Below, piece after piece: positions 41,330-52,421 of a stretch of 64,000 nt of DNA. The notes beneath the pieces were generated by a model, which had not been told where the DNA came from, did no database searches, and was given only the letters and a program-made list of their open reading frames with translations. Source of the DNA: Kingdonia uniflora (Eukaryota; Streptophyta; Magnoliopsida; Ranunculales; Circaeasteraceae); the NCBI GenBank assembly GCA_014058105.1, contig JACGCM010002017.1:1736001-1800000 (forward strand), read 5' to 3'. The translations under genes were made by a program, and so were the position numbers. The first letter of the stretch is position 1. Each line of letters begins with the position of its first letter.

Positions 41330-44300
41330 TGCACGCCCCCAAAATTGGTTTCTTAATAAACTATTAAGAACGCGAATTCTGAGGTATAACGTCGGGCATC
41401 CTGAAGATGAACCCCCACAAGACGTACTACAATTTAAAACAAATCGTAAATACATCTAAAACACAATGAAACTACCAGTGGAAGAATAATCTAAAAAGAG
41501 ATATAAATGATTACCAAAAGGTAACTAAAACTCTAAAACTGGCAAGTTCAGCTTGCTCCAACTCACTACCAACGCTATTGCAACGATTCACCTGAAAAAG
41601 TATATGCGCAAGGCGTCAGCAATCAACGCCCAGCAAGTACAAATATCCAAGGTCATAAGACATGATAGAGCAAGATAATCACATAAAAGAGACATGAAGA
41701 ATCCAACGAAATTATAGGAGAATATCAACCAAGCTACGAGTCCTAAAGAAGGCAGTCTAAGTAAAACTAGAAATCACAATGTGATAACCTAAACTTAGAT
41801 TTGACTACTACGACCTAAGAGATACGGTAGATGTGGAAAGAGAATTAGGAAGTCAAGTACACAGGGTCACTTTTAATTCAGTGGGACTACACTCTAGCAC
41901 CATTCCGTATTTAACAGAAACGTATCCCTTATTGTCGAGCCAGGGATTGGCGGATTCCTTTTTATTGAGCCAGGAATTAGCGGGTAACGCATGTGATCAG
42001 GGCGTTCAAGGAGTTTAGACCTAAGTGTATGGTATTGAACTATGAGTTTAGACCTAAGTGTTCAAGGAGTTTAGACCTAGGAGTTTAGTTATTGGTGTCT
42101 AAAGCCTGATTTATTTTCAACTTTTAGGAATCTATGCCCACGGGATGCTCGCGAAGCATGCAGCCGAGAAGTAACTGAGGTATAATTTTGGGGCTTGCAA
42201 CCCTGGAACACTGACTAGCAGTAACCGAATCTTTTGTTTAGGGATTCGAACCCAATGACCGTAACAGCATAGCCCTACTGTGTACATTAACTCAAAGTCG
42301 CCTAACACAATGGAAAGGAAGAAGTTTGAATCCTAGAAGAATCAAATGATCTATCTGCTCCTGCCTAAACAGTAAACAACATCTGGGACTATATCAAAAG
42401 ACCTACCGCTCTTACAACCCAATGATCTATTTACCCTCACTTTAATAACAAGTGGGGACTCTATCAAATGAAGTAAAACTCCAACATCCAATGATCTATC
42501 TGTCAATATGACTATATCGAATGAAAGTCCTAAACCTGAAAACGAGTCTAAGTCGCGACTACTGAATCATGGAAAACAATATGACTATATGTTTAATTAT
42601 CACGGAAGACATACCAAGGAGTCATCTAAGTTCTAAAATAAAGGACTCGCCCAAATGCCCTAGTGATATAAGGAACCCGCTTACTCCACTCACACCTTAG
42701 AATACTAACCTCCCAATGAATAATGCCTACCACCTGGCTTCCTTATCCTAAGTAGATATAACTAATATCTCTTAATGTTCTTATGCTAACATACCTCTAA
42801 TATCAGACCACACATGTCTAACCATTTCCAATATCACACATTCTTAAACTCAAGACTCATATGTAAATACTAGTATCAGCTATTCCTAAAAACTAAGTTA
42901 TCATACAACCATATGACTTAGATAAGGGCCCTTTAGTGTAAGAAGTACTCATCACCAGCCAACATATTCACACTCTATATACAATTTCATAAGTTACAAA
43001 GGTCCATGATATATATTTGATTCATAAATGAAATAAGTCACCTATTAACCAACGCAACCTGGTGGAGTAATTCCCCTTTGGATTAAGTAATTAACCAGAT
43101 GAGAATCAACAACAATCAACCTTTAAACGATAACTTGTAAATAGCCCAATAAAGTACCAAAATCCATATGCCCCCGTAATTGGAATACCTGAACCCGTTC
43201 CTAAATCAACTATCATCAGCTCGGTAAGAAAGGAGCCATTAATCACCTTATTCCCAAATCGCTATCAAGTATACCACCTGAACTAAGTGTGGAACCACTA
43301 ATATGACTTACATTTAATAAATAACTCGAGCTCTTACATAAATTAGACCCAATACCCTTACTAACTACAAATCCCTACCTACAAATCATATCTTCTGGTC
43401 AAATGAGTGTCTTGTAAACCATAGACATGCTTTTGTTTTCTTGTACAAAAATCATAAAGGAATACAACATAGCTCAACCTCAGATCACTTGCCTAATGTC
43501 TGCATCACGATGCTCAACGTACCCTAACTAAGATAAGATGAAACACTACATGTACTCATTACTAAGATAAGATGAATCGACTAACTTACATAGCAACACT
43601 AAGAGTAAACGCCCACAATATCCAGTCCTACTTTCCATGAAAATTACCAACGTAAAGATGGTAAGGAAAACGTCAGAGTTTCTAACACGCTCCCTATATC
43701 ACTACAAAACTACATCTATTCAACAACTAAAGATAAGACTAAAGAACACCTCTACCAGGTACATCTCCTTAATGAAGCTTGAAAAGTGTATCCATGGATT
43801 ACAAGATAATAGTAACTCCTAGAGTAATTCCCCATATGTATCTACATTCAACAACACCATGACATCCAAGTATGAGTAACTATGGTTAAGCCGTTTCTTA
43901 TGCAAATTAAAACAAAGTAATAGCGAATACCTGCCATAACCCCTAGATGAAACTTTGACCAAATATGGATTCTAGGACCATCAGTAATATATTCTATTCT
44001 AACTATATAAGATTGATACACACTAGAAAGCATGCTCAAGATCTATCATTTACTTAGTTCTAATCATGAAATAACCGTGGATAAAAGCACTTGCCTGAAT
44101 CGATGAATCCGAGGGTTATAAGAGAACAAACACTCGCCCTCAATGCTCCAATTTACTGTTACTCAAAAGCTCTACAATCTGATTTTCTGGAATTGAAGTT
44201 GACATATGGGAATCATAAACATTGTTCTCTCCGTCGGCTAGCTAAGGAGCAGTCGAGTTTGAAGAGGAGTTGAGTGTTTTTGGGAGAAGAATAAGGGGAG

Positions 44301-44470
44301 ATTTTGTGGAGAATTTGGTGAAGAACGGTGGTGGGTTTGAATGAGTTTGTGTTGTTAAAATTTGGGGAAACATAAGCTATGATAACATACAAAGAGATGC
44401 AACTTACTACACTACTACGACTAACATGAAAAGAGTTATAACAGGGAAAGCAAAAATGTGGGGCGCTACA
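41330..44470 (-). mobile_element. Solo LTR, 3141 bp, long-LTR gypsy family
   Basis: On the minus strand it starts TGTAGCGCCCC and ends GGGGGCGTGCA. A perfect 5-bp duplication gtagg flanks it (41325-41329, 44471-44475). The paralogous copy A at 36066-36070 has a single gtagg with continuous flanks and so shows the empty site. It shares blocks with 1-1605 and with 15001-16964. GGCGTGCA/TGTAGCGCC-type ends and the great length suggest the Tekay/Del chromovirus group. It has no internal coding region; ORFs inside are incidental. Confidence 0.95.
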
Positions 44471-45589
44471 GTAGGTTCACCAAGGGCAAAGCTTATATTC
44501 CAATTGCCCTTTATTAGGAATATATTTCACTTTTACAGACGACCACAAAAGCTCACGCATCCTATAGACGCAAACCAATTCCCTCTTGACCTTTCACCTT
44601 TGGTCTCTTCCAGGGCTTCACGCCTCTCTCTCCTCTATTTCTATCTTGGACTCTCATGATGATTCATGCATCCACTCTTTCCACTTTTCCTCTATCTCAT
44701 GAATTATTCGAACGCGCAAAAAAGATGTAGAATACTGTAGGTTTGAAATAAAAAGTCAATTCCAGGGAATTCAATTGCGATGGAGACTCCATCAGAATTG
44801 AATTGCGGTATACCAAACATATACCTTTAGCGATTTATCATATAATACTTTGTTATTGGGACTATATGCATAATGAATCCAGCGCAATACTATAATGTAT
44901 GTATCATTTCTTTTTAATCTAGTGAGAGTATCTTTTGTTGTGGCGTTAAAGGCATATAAGTATTATGTTGTAAAGCTTATTTCTACCGAGTGAGTCTTAT
45001 TTCCTTTGATGATTAAGATGTTATTTGGTAAATATCATCATTGCAAATGTCACATCCGTAACACATAGAATCATTTTATAATGATGTTCTTCGCTTTGAT
45101 TCGGGATGCAGAAGATATACATCTTCCTTTTTCGATTCTGAGTGTATACAATTTGTGGGGATGATCTTCATTCTAAGGAGTTTATATTCATACAGAAAAA
45201 ATACATCAAAGCATGTCTGTTTAATTAGAGTGTCAAATGCGTGTCATTTAAATGTGTCAAAGTATCCTCTCCCTTCTTTTATTATATACTTTCACAACAT
45301 TTTATCTATTGTGATGTAGGAATCAGTACTATAGAAAGCAAGTAACAAAGGTGTGAAGCAAGTATAAATAAATTAAGATAAGATATTGTCATCAATGTGG
45401 TGTTTCATGCTCAAAGAACATTCCTTGTAGAGATCTTTTTGGGGGCAAATATGGGCATTCAATATAGACTAGTAATGTACAAATAGTACTTTTAAATATG
45501 AAAACGAACCTAATAAGCTAAAGCTCATAGTTACAAAATTCCATAAAAACGTAATAAAGAACAAAGAAAATCTTATCAAGTACCTCTAT

Positions 45590-46654
45590 TTAACACAGGT
45601 TTGGCGTAATCCAAAGTGGTGGAGAAAACATTGAATGCATGTCAAGGCCCAAATTAATAAACTCAACCTTCTGGTCTTCAAAATTGTATATACCCGTACT
45701 ACGACCACCACCGAATTCCCAAATGTCGCTGTAATCATCAGTGAAGTATACACAGTTTCCCTTGAGTTCGGGATAGTCAGATACTGGAAGAGAGAACGAA
45801 CAATTAGTACCAAGAAAAAGAGCATGACCAATCGAACCATCCAACTCCTCCCATCTCTTCGTACAAAAATCCAACTTGTAAATTTCAAATATATGCGAGT
45901 CATCATTTTCTGATTGGCAGGGATCACCAACACCATCATCATCCCTATTGCGAAAATCAACCCGTAAAATTAAGTGAAGATCTCCGGATATTTCAACAAG
46001 ATATAACGTATCGGCAGCCTCAAATTCCTCGGGAGGTGATGCAAAATCAACTGCATTTGGTTGAATGCTAGTAATATCACAAATCCGAAAAATCCCATAA
46101 GCATCGACAGCATAAACTTGATCTTTGAAGCAAATAATGTCCTGATGATGACCAGGTGGACATTCCAAGGTCATCCAAGTTTTGTCGGCAGGTTTAGCAA
46201 TAGCTAGTTTACCATATTGGGAATAGATTCCAAGAACAATGCAGTTGTCGTTGGCTGTTGATAATCGAATTGCTTTACGAACAAAAACCTTTCGCAATCG
46301 ATCTGGAGTAAATAAATGGTAGTTCCAAGTATATTGATCTCTAAACGTAGTTTGTGGCGGAAGCCGAATCTAGACGTGGGTTAGTGGATTTAATAGGTGC
46401 AAATAAATATTAATATACTTTTTTGTGGAAATACTGTAGAAGCTCCGACCATCACTGTTCTCCTTCTCGGCCATCATCAACCAAGGAACTTTGTAACCAC
46501 TAACCCCAGCATAACTGTGCTTCTCACTCGCAACTGATCTCCATTGACGACAGACTCCTCGAAAGCTAAAATAGTCAGTTAGATCATGATGCCCCACGAG
46601 ACGTTTCACAACAAGACCAATAAGTTCCTCTGGGAGTTCAGCCCAGCTAGCCAT
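45590..46654 (-). pseudogene. F-box/DUF295 pseudogene, duplicate of 37615-38760
   Basis: The start at 46654 (MASWAELPEELIGLVVKRL) and the F-box are well kept, as is most of the C-terminal part (CIVLGIYSQYGKLAIAKP...ITPNLC). Two lesions break it. After NIYL, 25 codons matching residues 86-110 of the intact copy are deleted in frame. Then the codon that is CAG in copy A (THVQIRLP) is TAG here. Frame is regained upstream of RKVFVRKAIRLS (46297). A 5' extension of the frame to 46699 is not supported by the paralogue. Any product would be a truncated F-box peptide of about 94 residues. Confidence 0.9.
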
Positions 46655-46690
46655 TGTAAAACCAGTATGTAATACCCTCAAAAGTTCAAT

Positions 46691-47149
46691 AAAATACAAG
46701 CAAGATGACTCTGATGTGTAGAATTCTTAATAAGAAGTTGTCAAGGTAAAAATGACAATAATTTAGAACTACAAGGGCTTGTAAGTTAGGACTTTGTTGT
46801 GACTCTTTACTATGAAACAGCTCTGATTTCTTCAATCTCTGTTTCAATTGATGGTTGAGGAGGAAGAGAGAGATGGGGTTGTTTGTAATTCTACAATAAA
46901 ATTAGTACATATAAAAATTCTTAATCATAAACTTAATTGGTACCTTAAATTAGAAACAGAAGGGAGAGGACGATTTGAGATGAGCACAAAACCAAACATC
47001 TGATTTTTAGGTTTTCTTCTCAACAAAGATGATAGATTCTCTAAGAGCATCTCCAGCAGTTGGGTGTGGGTTGGGTTTTCCTGACTACACTTCAGAGCAA
47101 AAAAACCCAACCTAAACTTTAGGGCTATTTGTTTTTTGGTCAACCCTAA
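46691..47149. other. Intergenic, with a truncated MITE end
   Basis: An agagcatctccagcag end sits at about 47042-47057 with no matching right end, probably a MITE cut by the next one. No gene. Confidence 0.5.
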
Positions 47150-47642
47150 TAGCATCTCCAACAACATGGTATGTTGTTACACTTTTCACATACTTCTGAA
47201 ATAAAAACCTTCCAACAAGAGTATGGTGTTCAGCATACTCACCTCCATACCCCTCCAAAGTATGCAAATCCGGAACTTCGAGAGTGATATGTGCATACTA
47301 CTTTTGTGGGTCTCCTACAAATATTTCTTTTTTTCCTTTCTTTTCTCTTTTTAATAAAGGAACATTGTGGGTCCTAATAAAAATTTTGTGGGTCTCCTAC
47401 AAATATTTCTTTTTTTCCTTTCTTTTCTCTTTTTAATAAAGGAACATTGTGGGTTCTTTTTAATAAAGGAACATTGTGGGTCCTAATAAAAATTTTCTCT
47501 CTCTCATGTAAAATAATATTGTGAGTCCCAATTTTAATAAAATGCTGAATTTGGAGAGAAATTTGTTAGAGCAAAGTGGTATGCTATTACGGATACTAGT
47601 ATTCAAAACCGGAATAGCATACCTTCTCTGTTGGAGATGCTC
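47150..47642. mobile_element. Tourist-like MITE, 493 bp
   Basis: Ends tagcatctccaaca and, inverted, gagcatctccaaca, flanked by TAA at 47147-47149 and 47643-47645 (PIF/Harbinger-type). The inner terminal regions ggtatg(c/t)tatt... also pair. It contains an 82-bp direct repeat (47302-47383 and 47384-47465). Confidence 0.75.
47302..47482. repeat. Direct repeat, 82-bp unit, in the MITE
   Basis: Two copies of ttttgtgggtctcctacaaa...aaggaacattgtgggt, plus a third partial copy (tttttaataaaggaacattg) at about 47457-47476. Confidence 0.9.
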
Positions 47643-48481
47643 TAAGAAGTGGTGAGAAGTGAAGCTAACTTCTTAGTTTTGGTGTGTTTGGCTTCCATAA
47701 AAAAAATAGAACATTTAGTGAGGTTTTAAAAAAGGTGTCAAAAGTGTGAAGTTTTGAGGCAATCTTCACACTTTCAACATTATCGTCGTAACCCCTCTCT
47801 TTTGACATTTGATTTGGCTCATATAGCAATAACAACATATGACTTGGCTCTTTTTAACATTAAAAAAAAAAAAAAAACTCACCTTCTCCTCTCCTCTCTC
47901 AACTATCGATCCTCTCCCACGATGAAATCGATCTCTCTCCGGTGCGCTGTCGCTCCCCACTACCCCCAACAGCTCCCCATCACTCTCTACTCTCCACTCT
48001 CCTCTAACCAACAACCTCTCCCATGATTGTGCCAACAGCTCTCCGCCTTTGATAACCTCTCATCTCGCCAATAGCGCCAACAACCTCTCCTCTCTTTGTC
48101 AACAGCCTCCCTCTCCTCTCGCCAACAACCTCTCCTCTCCACTTGCCATACCTCAATAGCCTCCTCGCTACGACTCGACAACCTCTCCTCTCCCACGACT
48201 CAGCAGGTAACAAACTTTCTATCTCTCTATTGTGATTGTGAATTATACTCTAGTATTGATAATCATGGTTAAACGTGGGCATGTGATTGCGAGTTTTTTG
48301 ATATGTTTGAATGTGGGTTTGTTGAATGCAATATGTGATTGTGGGTTTATTGAATATGGGTATGTGATTGTAGGTTTGTTGAATGTGGGTTTGTGATTAT
48401 GGGTTTTCTGATATTGTTGAATGCAGAATTTTTTAACATGGCTGAATATGGGTTTGTGATTGGGAGTTTCTTACAATGATC
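47643..48481. other. Low-complexity upstream region of the Myb/SANT remnant
   Basis: 48000-48200 is rich in caacctctcctctc repeats; 48240-48470 is a degenerate array of tgtgattgtgggtttgttgaatg-like units. A possible splice donor cag|gtaaca at 48205 suggests a leader exon, unproven. ORFs in the pyrimidine-rich part are low-complexity artefacts. Confidence 0.45.
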
Positions 48482-49055
48482 ATGCCTCTGAAATCTAAAA
48501 AAGGAAGTAGAGCCCCTCAGGTAAACTGGAATAAGCATATGAACAGAGTTGTTATTGATGCATTTTAAGGAACATGTGTTGGCAAAGAATAAATCGGGCA
48601 ATGGTGTGAAATCTAAAGCATACTGCGAAGTCCGGGTAGCAATGAAGGACAAGATAGGCATAGTGATTACTACATGAAATATACGAGGTAGGATAAAAAC
48701 TTAGAAGAAAATGTTGAGTGAGATGAGAGAACTGAAGAGCCTTAGTGGTTTTGGGTGGGATCCAATGAGCTGCACTGTCGTAGCTGATGACGAAGTTTGG
48801 GCTGCATTGGACCAAGTTGAGGTATATTACCTTTTTTCTATTGTTGAATGTTTGTTATCCATCATTGTTCATTATATTAGAGATGCTTATAATGACTATA
48901 TTTTCCAGTCTAGAAAGAAGCTACTGGCATACCAAGGTAAATGTTTAAATGAATATCAAGATTTATATGATATCATGGGCGAGGATGATGCAAATGGGGA
49001 GAGGGCACGGAACGTTGGCCAACTTGTAGATGATGATGATAATGACAATGATAAT
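48482..49055 (+). pseudogene. Myb/SANT-like domain gene remnant with one intron
   Basis: The reading VNWNKHMNRVVIDAF, then after a +1 shift KEHVLAKNKSGNGVKSKAYCEV, then MLSEMRELKSLSGFGWDP, CTVVADDEVWAA follows the plant Myb_DNA-bind_3 (Myb/SANT-like) domain found in PIF/Harbinger-associated and host proteins. An intron fits GT 48822 to AG 48908, after which LLAYQGKCLNEYQDLYDIMGEDDA continues the family pattern. An acidic Asp/Asn run follows and is cut at 49056 by an LTR. Two frameshifts and at least two stops precede the best-kept part. Confidence 0.75.
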
Positions 49056-49531
49056 TGTAAGAGCCTAATTTTGTATCTCGAACTTAGTATCTCACACCAA
49101 ATACGATCAGAATGCTAGAAAGAATAAGTAATTACTAACACAAGATTTAGCGTAGAAACTTCTGAATAGGTAAAAACCACAACCTCCTTTGAGGATTTAG
49201 AAATAAAGATTTTTATTGATAGTGACTAGCTATTATAATAAACGCTATGAGTAGTTTGTATAGAGTTTCTGGGTAGAAAATATTATCCTTAATTTGTAGT
49301 TCTCTGGTACTATCTATAAGTCTTATAATATGACAGTTTGATGACCATTATTCTCTTTAATGGAAAATGTTACAATATGATTTTAATGTGTCTTTGAACT
49401 GATTGTGTAAAGGTCTGATCCTTATGTTTTTTAACGACTTCTTTAATGACTCTGCGTGTTCGTGGAATCAAGATGTTGGTGTGGAGGTCGATATTTAGGC
49501 TTAGGTCGAGAGTGAGAAATAGGCCCTTATA
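49056..49531 (-). mobile_element. 3' LTR of a Tat-related element (5646-10587 family)
   Basis: On the minus strand it starts TATAAGGGCC and ends GGCTCTTACA, with the family's cctc...gaggttgtggttttta and tacg-type U5 blocks. The next 75 bp (49532-49606) match, reversed, the sequence just before the 3' LTR at 10071 (...ctcgtgctcttggctgagaagggg), so this is a 3' LTR with internal DNA beyond it, not a solo LTR. The element continues to about 52421; its 5' half is missing. Confidence 0.8.
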
Positions 49532-49805
49532 ATAACCCCTTCTCAGCCAAGAGCACGAGAATTATCATGAATGAGTAGTGTTTGTTGAGAAGCATCCAAT
49601 GTATTCAATGTGCAGGGATCATTTCCAATATTCCTTTTTGAATATCTGTTGTGGTTCTTGGGTTCCCCATAACCTATTGTTGTATTGGAATTCATTCCTG
49701 CATTGGAACTCATTATTAGTATTGAATGGAGTCTCTATATAAGTACTACTACTATTTTCCAGTGTCGGCTCTCATTCGTCAAGTACTTCATTCATTCTAA
49801 ATCTT

Positions 49806-49812
49806 CTATAAG
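49806..49812 (+). promoter_or_regulatory. TATA-like box before mini-gene 4
   Basis: tctataagta, 39 bp before the ATG at 49845; another tatataag lies at 49734. Confidence 0.35.
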
Positions 49813-49844
49813 TACATTCTTCGCATCTTTTTTGTTTAGAGAAG

Positions 49845-50070
49845 ATGGTGACCACCAGACGTTAATCTTATGAGGCTAGGGTTCTTGCCAAAGTACTTGA
49901 GGACCCAGTCTCTTGATCTTCATACTCCCATTCCAGTGCGCGCTACCTACCATGGTATAACGTATGAAGAGGTAAAGGAGGCGGATGACAATTATTATCA
50001 AATGGTACGCTTCCATTATATTGTGATGTTGGGGAAAGGGTGTAGAGACGGTATGCGTCTTCCTGCAGAG
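49845..50070 (+). pseudogene. Antisense mini-gene 4, MVTTRR family
   Basis: Starts MVTTRR, meets a stop at once, then after a frame change reads KYLRTQSLDLHTPIPVRATY, HGITYEEVKEADDNYYQMVRF, MLGKGCRDGMRLPAE. Compare P.LV...Y..MSE.E..AAEEDY of the unit at 51761. It is a dead copy, antisense in the element whose 3' LTR is at 49056. Confidence 0.5.
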
Positions 50071-50361
50071 TAGGTGGCTTCAGAGATGGACGAAGTTGTT
50101 GGTGTTCATCCCAGGAAGTCTCGCTACTACCCTCCCAATGACTGGGTTCTGTAGGGTCTTTGTAATGTGAATGTACTATTTTTTTTAATTTTTTTGTAAG
50201 ATAATAAGATTGTAGATTTCTTTGAACTGAAAGTGTATAAACTGCTATGTATGAACTGTGTTGGAACGCTTCAAGCTATTTTCTTGGTACTCATAGTAAG
50301 CTTTGGCTGGCCGCATTTAATGCGGTAGTATCATTTCCGATGTGCATACCAGATTTTGACC

Positions 50362-51629
50362 TAGGGATGGCAATGGGGCGAGGGATTCAATACCATCCCC
50401 ATCCCCGCTTAGTTTCCCACCTCCCATCCCCGCCCCGAACTCCATTTAAATTAAGCAGGAATCCCTGAATCTGCCCCACATTGATAAGCTCAATACCAGA
50501 CCCGCCCCATCCCCGCCCCATTTAACTAATTAAAAAAAACAATATACATAACACAATTGAGCCAAGCTCAATAAAGTTCATCATATTGAGTTCAACTTTT
50601 TACCTGTAATAGAGTTCATCATATGATTCATATCTTCTTCAGGGAAACCATCAAACAAAGCCTTCTATAGTAAGGACATATTGTATATGAGTATATCTAA
50701 ACAATATACAGATTACAGTAAGACATCTAGTAAGTCCAAAGCCTTACATATGATTCATGCAGATTATAGATTACAAGCTCCTCATTTCATCAGTCAATCA
50801 TCTTTCCTCTCTCTCCCCCTTCCTTCTCTCTATAAAACCAGTTTCTCAAGGGAAGAAGAAAGTATTTTTGCCGAAACAGAGGAAGCAAATCGACCCCATT
50901 GCGGTTGCGATTGAGAAAACCAAAACCCAGGAATGTGGAAGAGAAAGGGGTCTCCATTTGAGATCAGGGGGGCGAAGAGAAACTCACTCTATTTCCCCAT
51001 TAAGAGACTCTGAGTTCATTTTCCCAAATAAGCAATACCAACAACATCAAACAACAAAGCCCACCTCTTCTTCGAAAGAATCATCGACGAAACCCATTGT
51101 TTATCAGTTATCACACAAATCATACGGGAGAGAGAGAGACCGACCTAGAATCAATTGATTCGATCAATTGATTTGAAGCCCCAAATGAAAATTCCTCAAT
51201 TAAGAAGAATTTGAGAATTGGTTGATAGTAAATAAGGTTTATATTGTAACTGATTTCATGTGTTTGAGATTTGATTTGATTTGAGTTGATTTGATTTGTT
51301 GTCTGAGATAAAGAATTTGAGATTTGATAAATTTCCCATAACAAAGAAGAGGAGAGGAGAGAATTTGAGAGTTTGAGATATCAGATTAGACTACTGAGAT
51401 ACAAATTGTATAGGGTTTCTAAGTTCCAAGGGTATAATGGTAAAATCATTACTTGATAGTAAATGGGGCAGATGCGGGGTGGATAACATATTTTTTTTAT
51501 TAGCAATCCCAAATCCTCCCCGATCCCCAACGGATTTTGGGCAGCTTATACCATCCCCACCCCCATACCCGGTAAGCCCATACAAAATCTGCCCCATTCG
51601 GGGCGGGGCGGGGAAAATTCTCATTCCTA
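50362..51629. mobile_element. hAT-like non-autonomous transposon, 1268 bp
   Basis: Flanked by a perfect 8-bp duplication ttttgacc (50354-50361 and 51630-51637), the hallmark length of hAT elements. The ends are short imperfect inverted repeats TAGGGATGGCAAT and TAGGAATGAGAAT, followed inward by G/C-rich ggggcgggg tracts. A 133-residue ORF at 50757-51158 has no transposase feature; no hAT transposase is present. Confidence 0.88.
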
Positions 51630-51707
51630 TTTTGACCAGTCATATTACCTATGTGTATTGATTATATCATTTTGACTGTTGGGATGCGTAACACATATTT
51701 GGTAGGC

Positions 51708-51715
51708 TATAAATA
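51708..51715 (+). promoter_or_regulatory. TATA box of antisense mini-gene 5
   Basis: tataaata, 53 bp before the ATG at 51761. Confidence 0.6.
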
Positions 51716-51760
51716 TCCAAGTTTTTTTTAAGAATAATTGTCACTTTCTTTTTCCGTGTC

Positions 51761-52084
51761 ATGATGAAGACAAGGTCTCAAACTCGTAACGAGGAATATA
51801 CTAAGAGCGTAGAGGTCAAGTTTGAAGAACTGAAATTGCGGTACTTCGGTCAGCAGTCTTTGTCGGATCCTACTCCCATACTTGTGAAACCAACGTACCA
51901 GGCAATGAGCGAGCTAGAGACGGAAGCCGCTGAAGAAGATTATGTCCAGTTTGTCCAATATTATTATGTCATGTTGATAGAGGCTGAGTGTAGGGAGAGT
52001 ATGGGTGGATTAGCCGAAGAGATGGTTGATAACGAAGATTGTCCCTATACGGGGGACGATGGGGAGATTTGTAGGTTTTGTTGA
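51761..52084 (+). CDS. Antisense mini-gene 5, MKTRSQ family, intact 107-residue ORF
   Basis: The best-preserved member: MMKTRSQTRNEEYTKSVEV, then FEELKLRYFGQQSLSD, then LVKPTYQAMSELETEAAEED and a C-terminal part rich in Glu/Asp ending DGEICRFC. A TATA box lies 53 bp upstream and AATAAA at about 52118, 34 bp beyond the stop. Shares start, RYFG core, proline turn, MSE.E..AAEEDY block with mini-genes 1, 4 and 6. Acidic, no membrane segment, no recognised domain. The ORF is open in full and the gene signals are in place, so expression is conceivable. Confidence 0.65.
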   Translation: MMKTRSQTRNEEYTKSVEVKFEELKLRYFGQQSLSDPTPILVKPTYQAMSELETEAAEEDYVQFVQYYYVMLIEAECRESMGGLAEEMVDNEDCPYTGDDGEICRFC

Positions 52085-52421
52085 TAACTAGTATTATTTG
52101 TAACTGTGTCTGGATGAAATAAATTTGTCTTTTCTTCTTCTTGTTATCTGTACTGTCATATGGTGAAGAAAACAAACTTTGAACTGTGTTGTAGAAGTGT
52201 GAGGGATTTGCTCGAACTCTTATGTGCGAACTGTGTGTATTGATATGTAGGGGTGTGGTTTGATCTCTGGAAAAGTTTGATTGAACTGTTTCATGGCGCA
52301 AAAAATGCCTTGATTTAGTTGTGCAAAAGATATATTCGTTTTGTAGTAGCTTGACTGGAGCTGTATTGGGGTATCTTGAACTGTTTGTTATGTATGATTA
52401 CAATCTACTTGGTAACGTTGT
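52085..52421. other. No gene seen
   Basis: Three-prime region of mini-gene 5 and spacer up to the LTR of the second Tat element. Confidence 0.5.

Larger units (their letters stand above)
39656..46690. repeat. Segmental duplication, copy B (carries the F-box pseudogene)
   Basis: Tandem partner of 33503-38780; matching blocks are listed there. Once the 3141-bp solo LTR at 41330-44470 is removed, it is about 3.9 kb against 5.3 kb for copy A, mostly because it lacks the 34745-35810 block. The ORFs in it other than the F-box remnant are not convincing. Confidence 0.85.

Noticed and set aside
41833..42018. 61-codon ORF, and its inverted partner at 1039-1245, as a conserved small protein
   Set aside because: Both are frames in homologous LTR sequence on opposite strands; the similarity follows from the LTR homology.
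47754..48213. ORFs of 69-90 codons on both strands
   Set aside because: They lie in pyrimidine-rich low-complexity DNA (ctcctctc, caacctc repeats), which gives open frames on both strands by composition.
49051..49536. Solo LTR with a 4/5 target duplication (ataat against ataac)
   Set aside because: Sequence beyond 49531 matches the internal 3' end of the 5646-10587 family, so it is a 3' LTR with internal DNA attached and the flank match is chance.
50757..51158. 133-codon ORF as a hAT transposase or captured gene
   Set aside because: No transposase motif (no hATC dimerisation block or BED finger), low-complexity Ser/Lys/Gln content, and inside a non-autonomous element.
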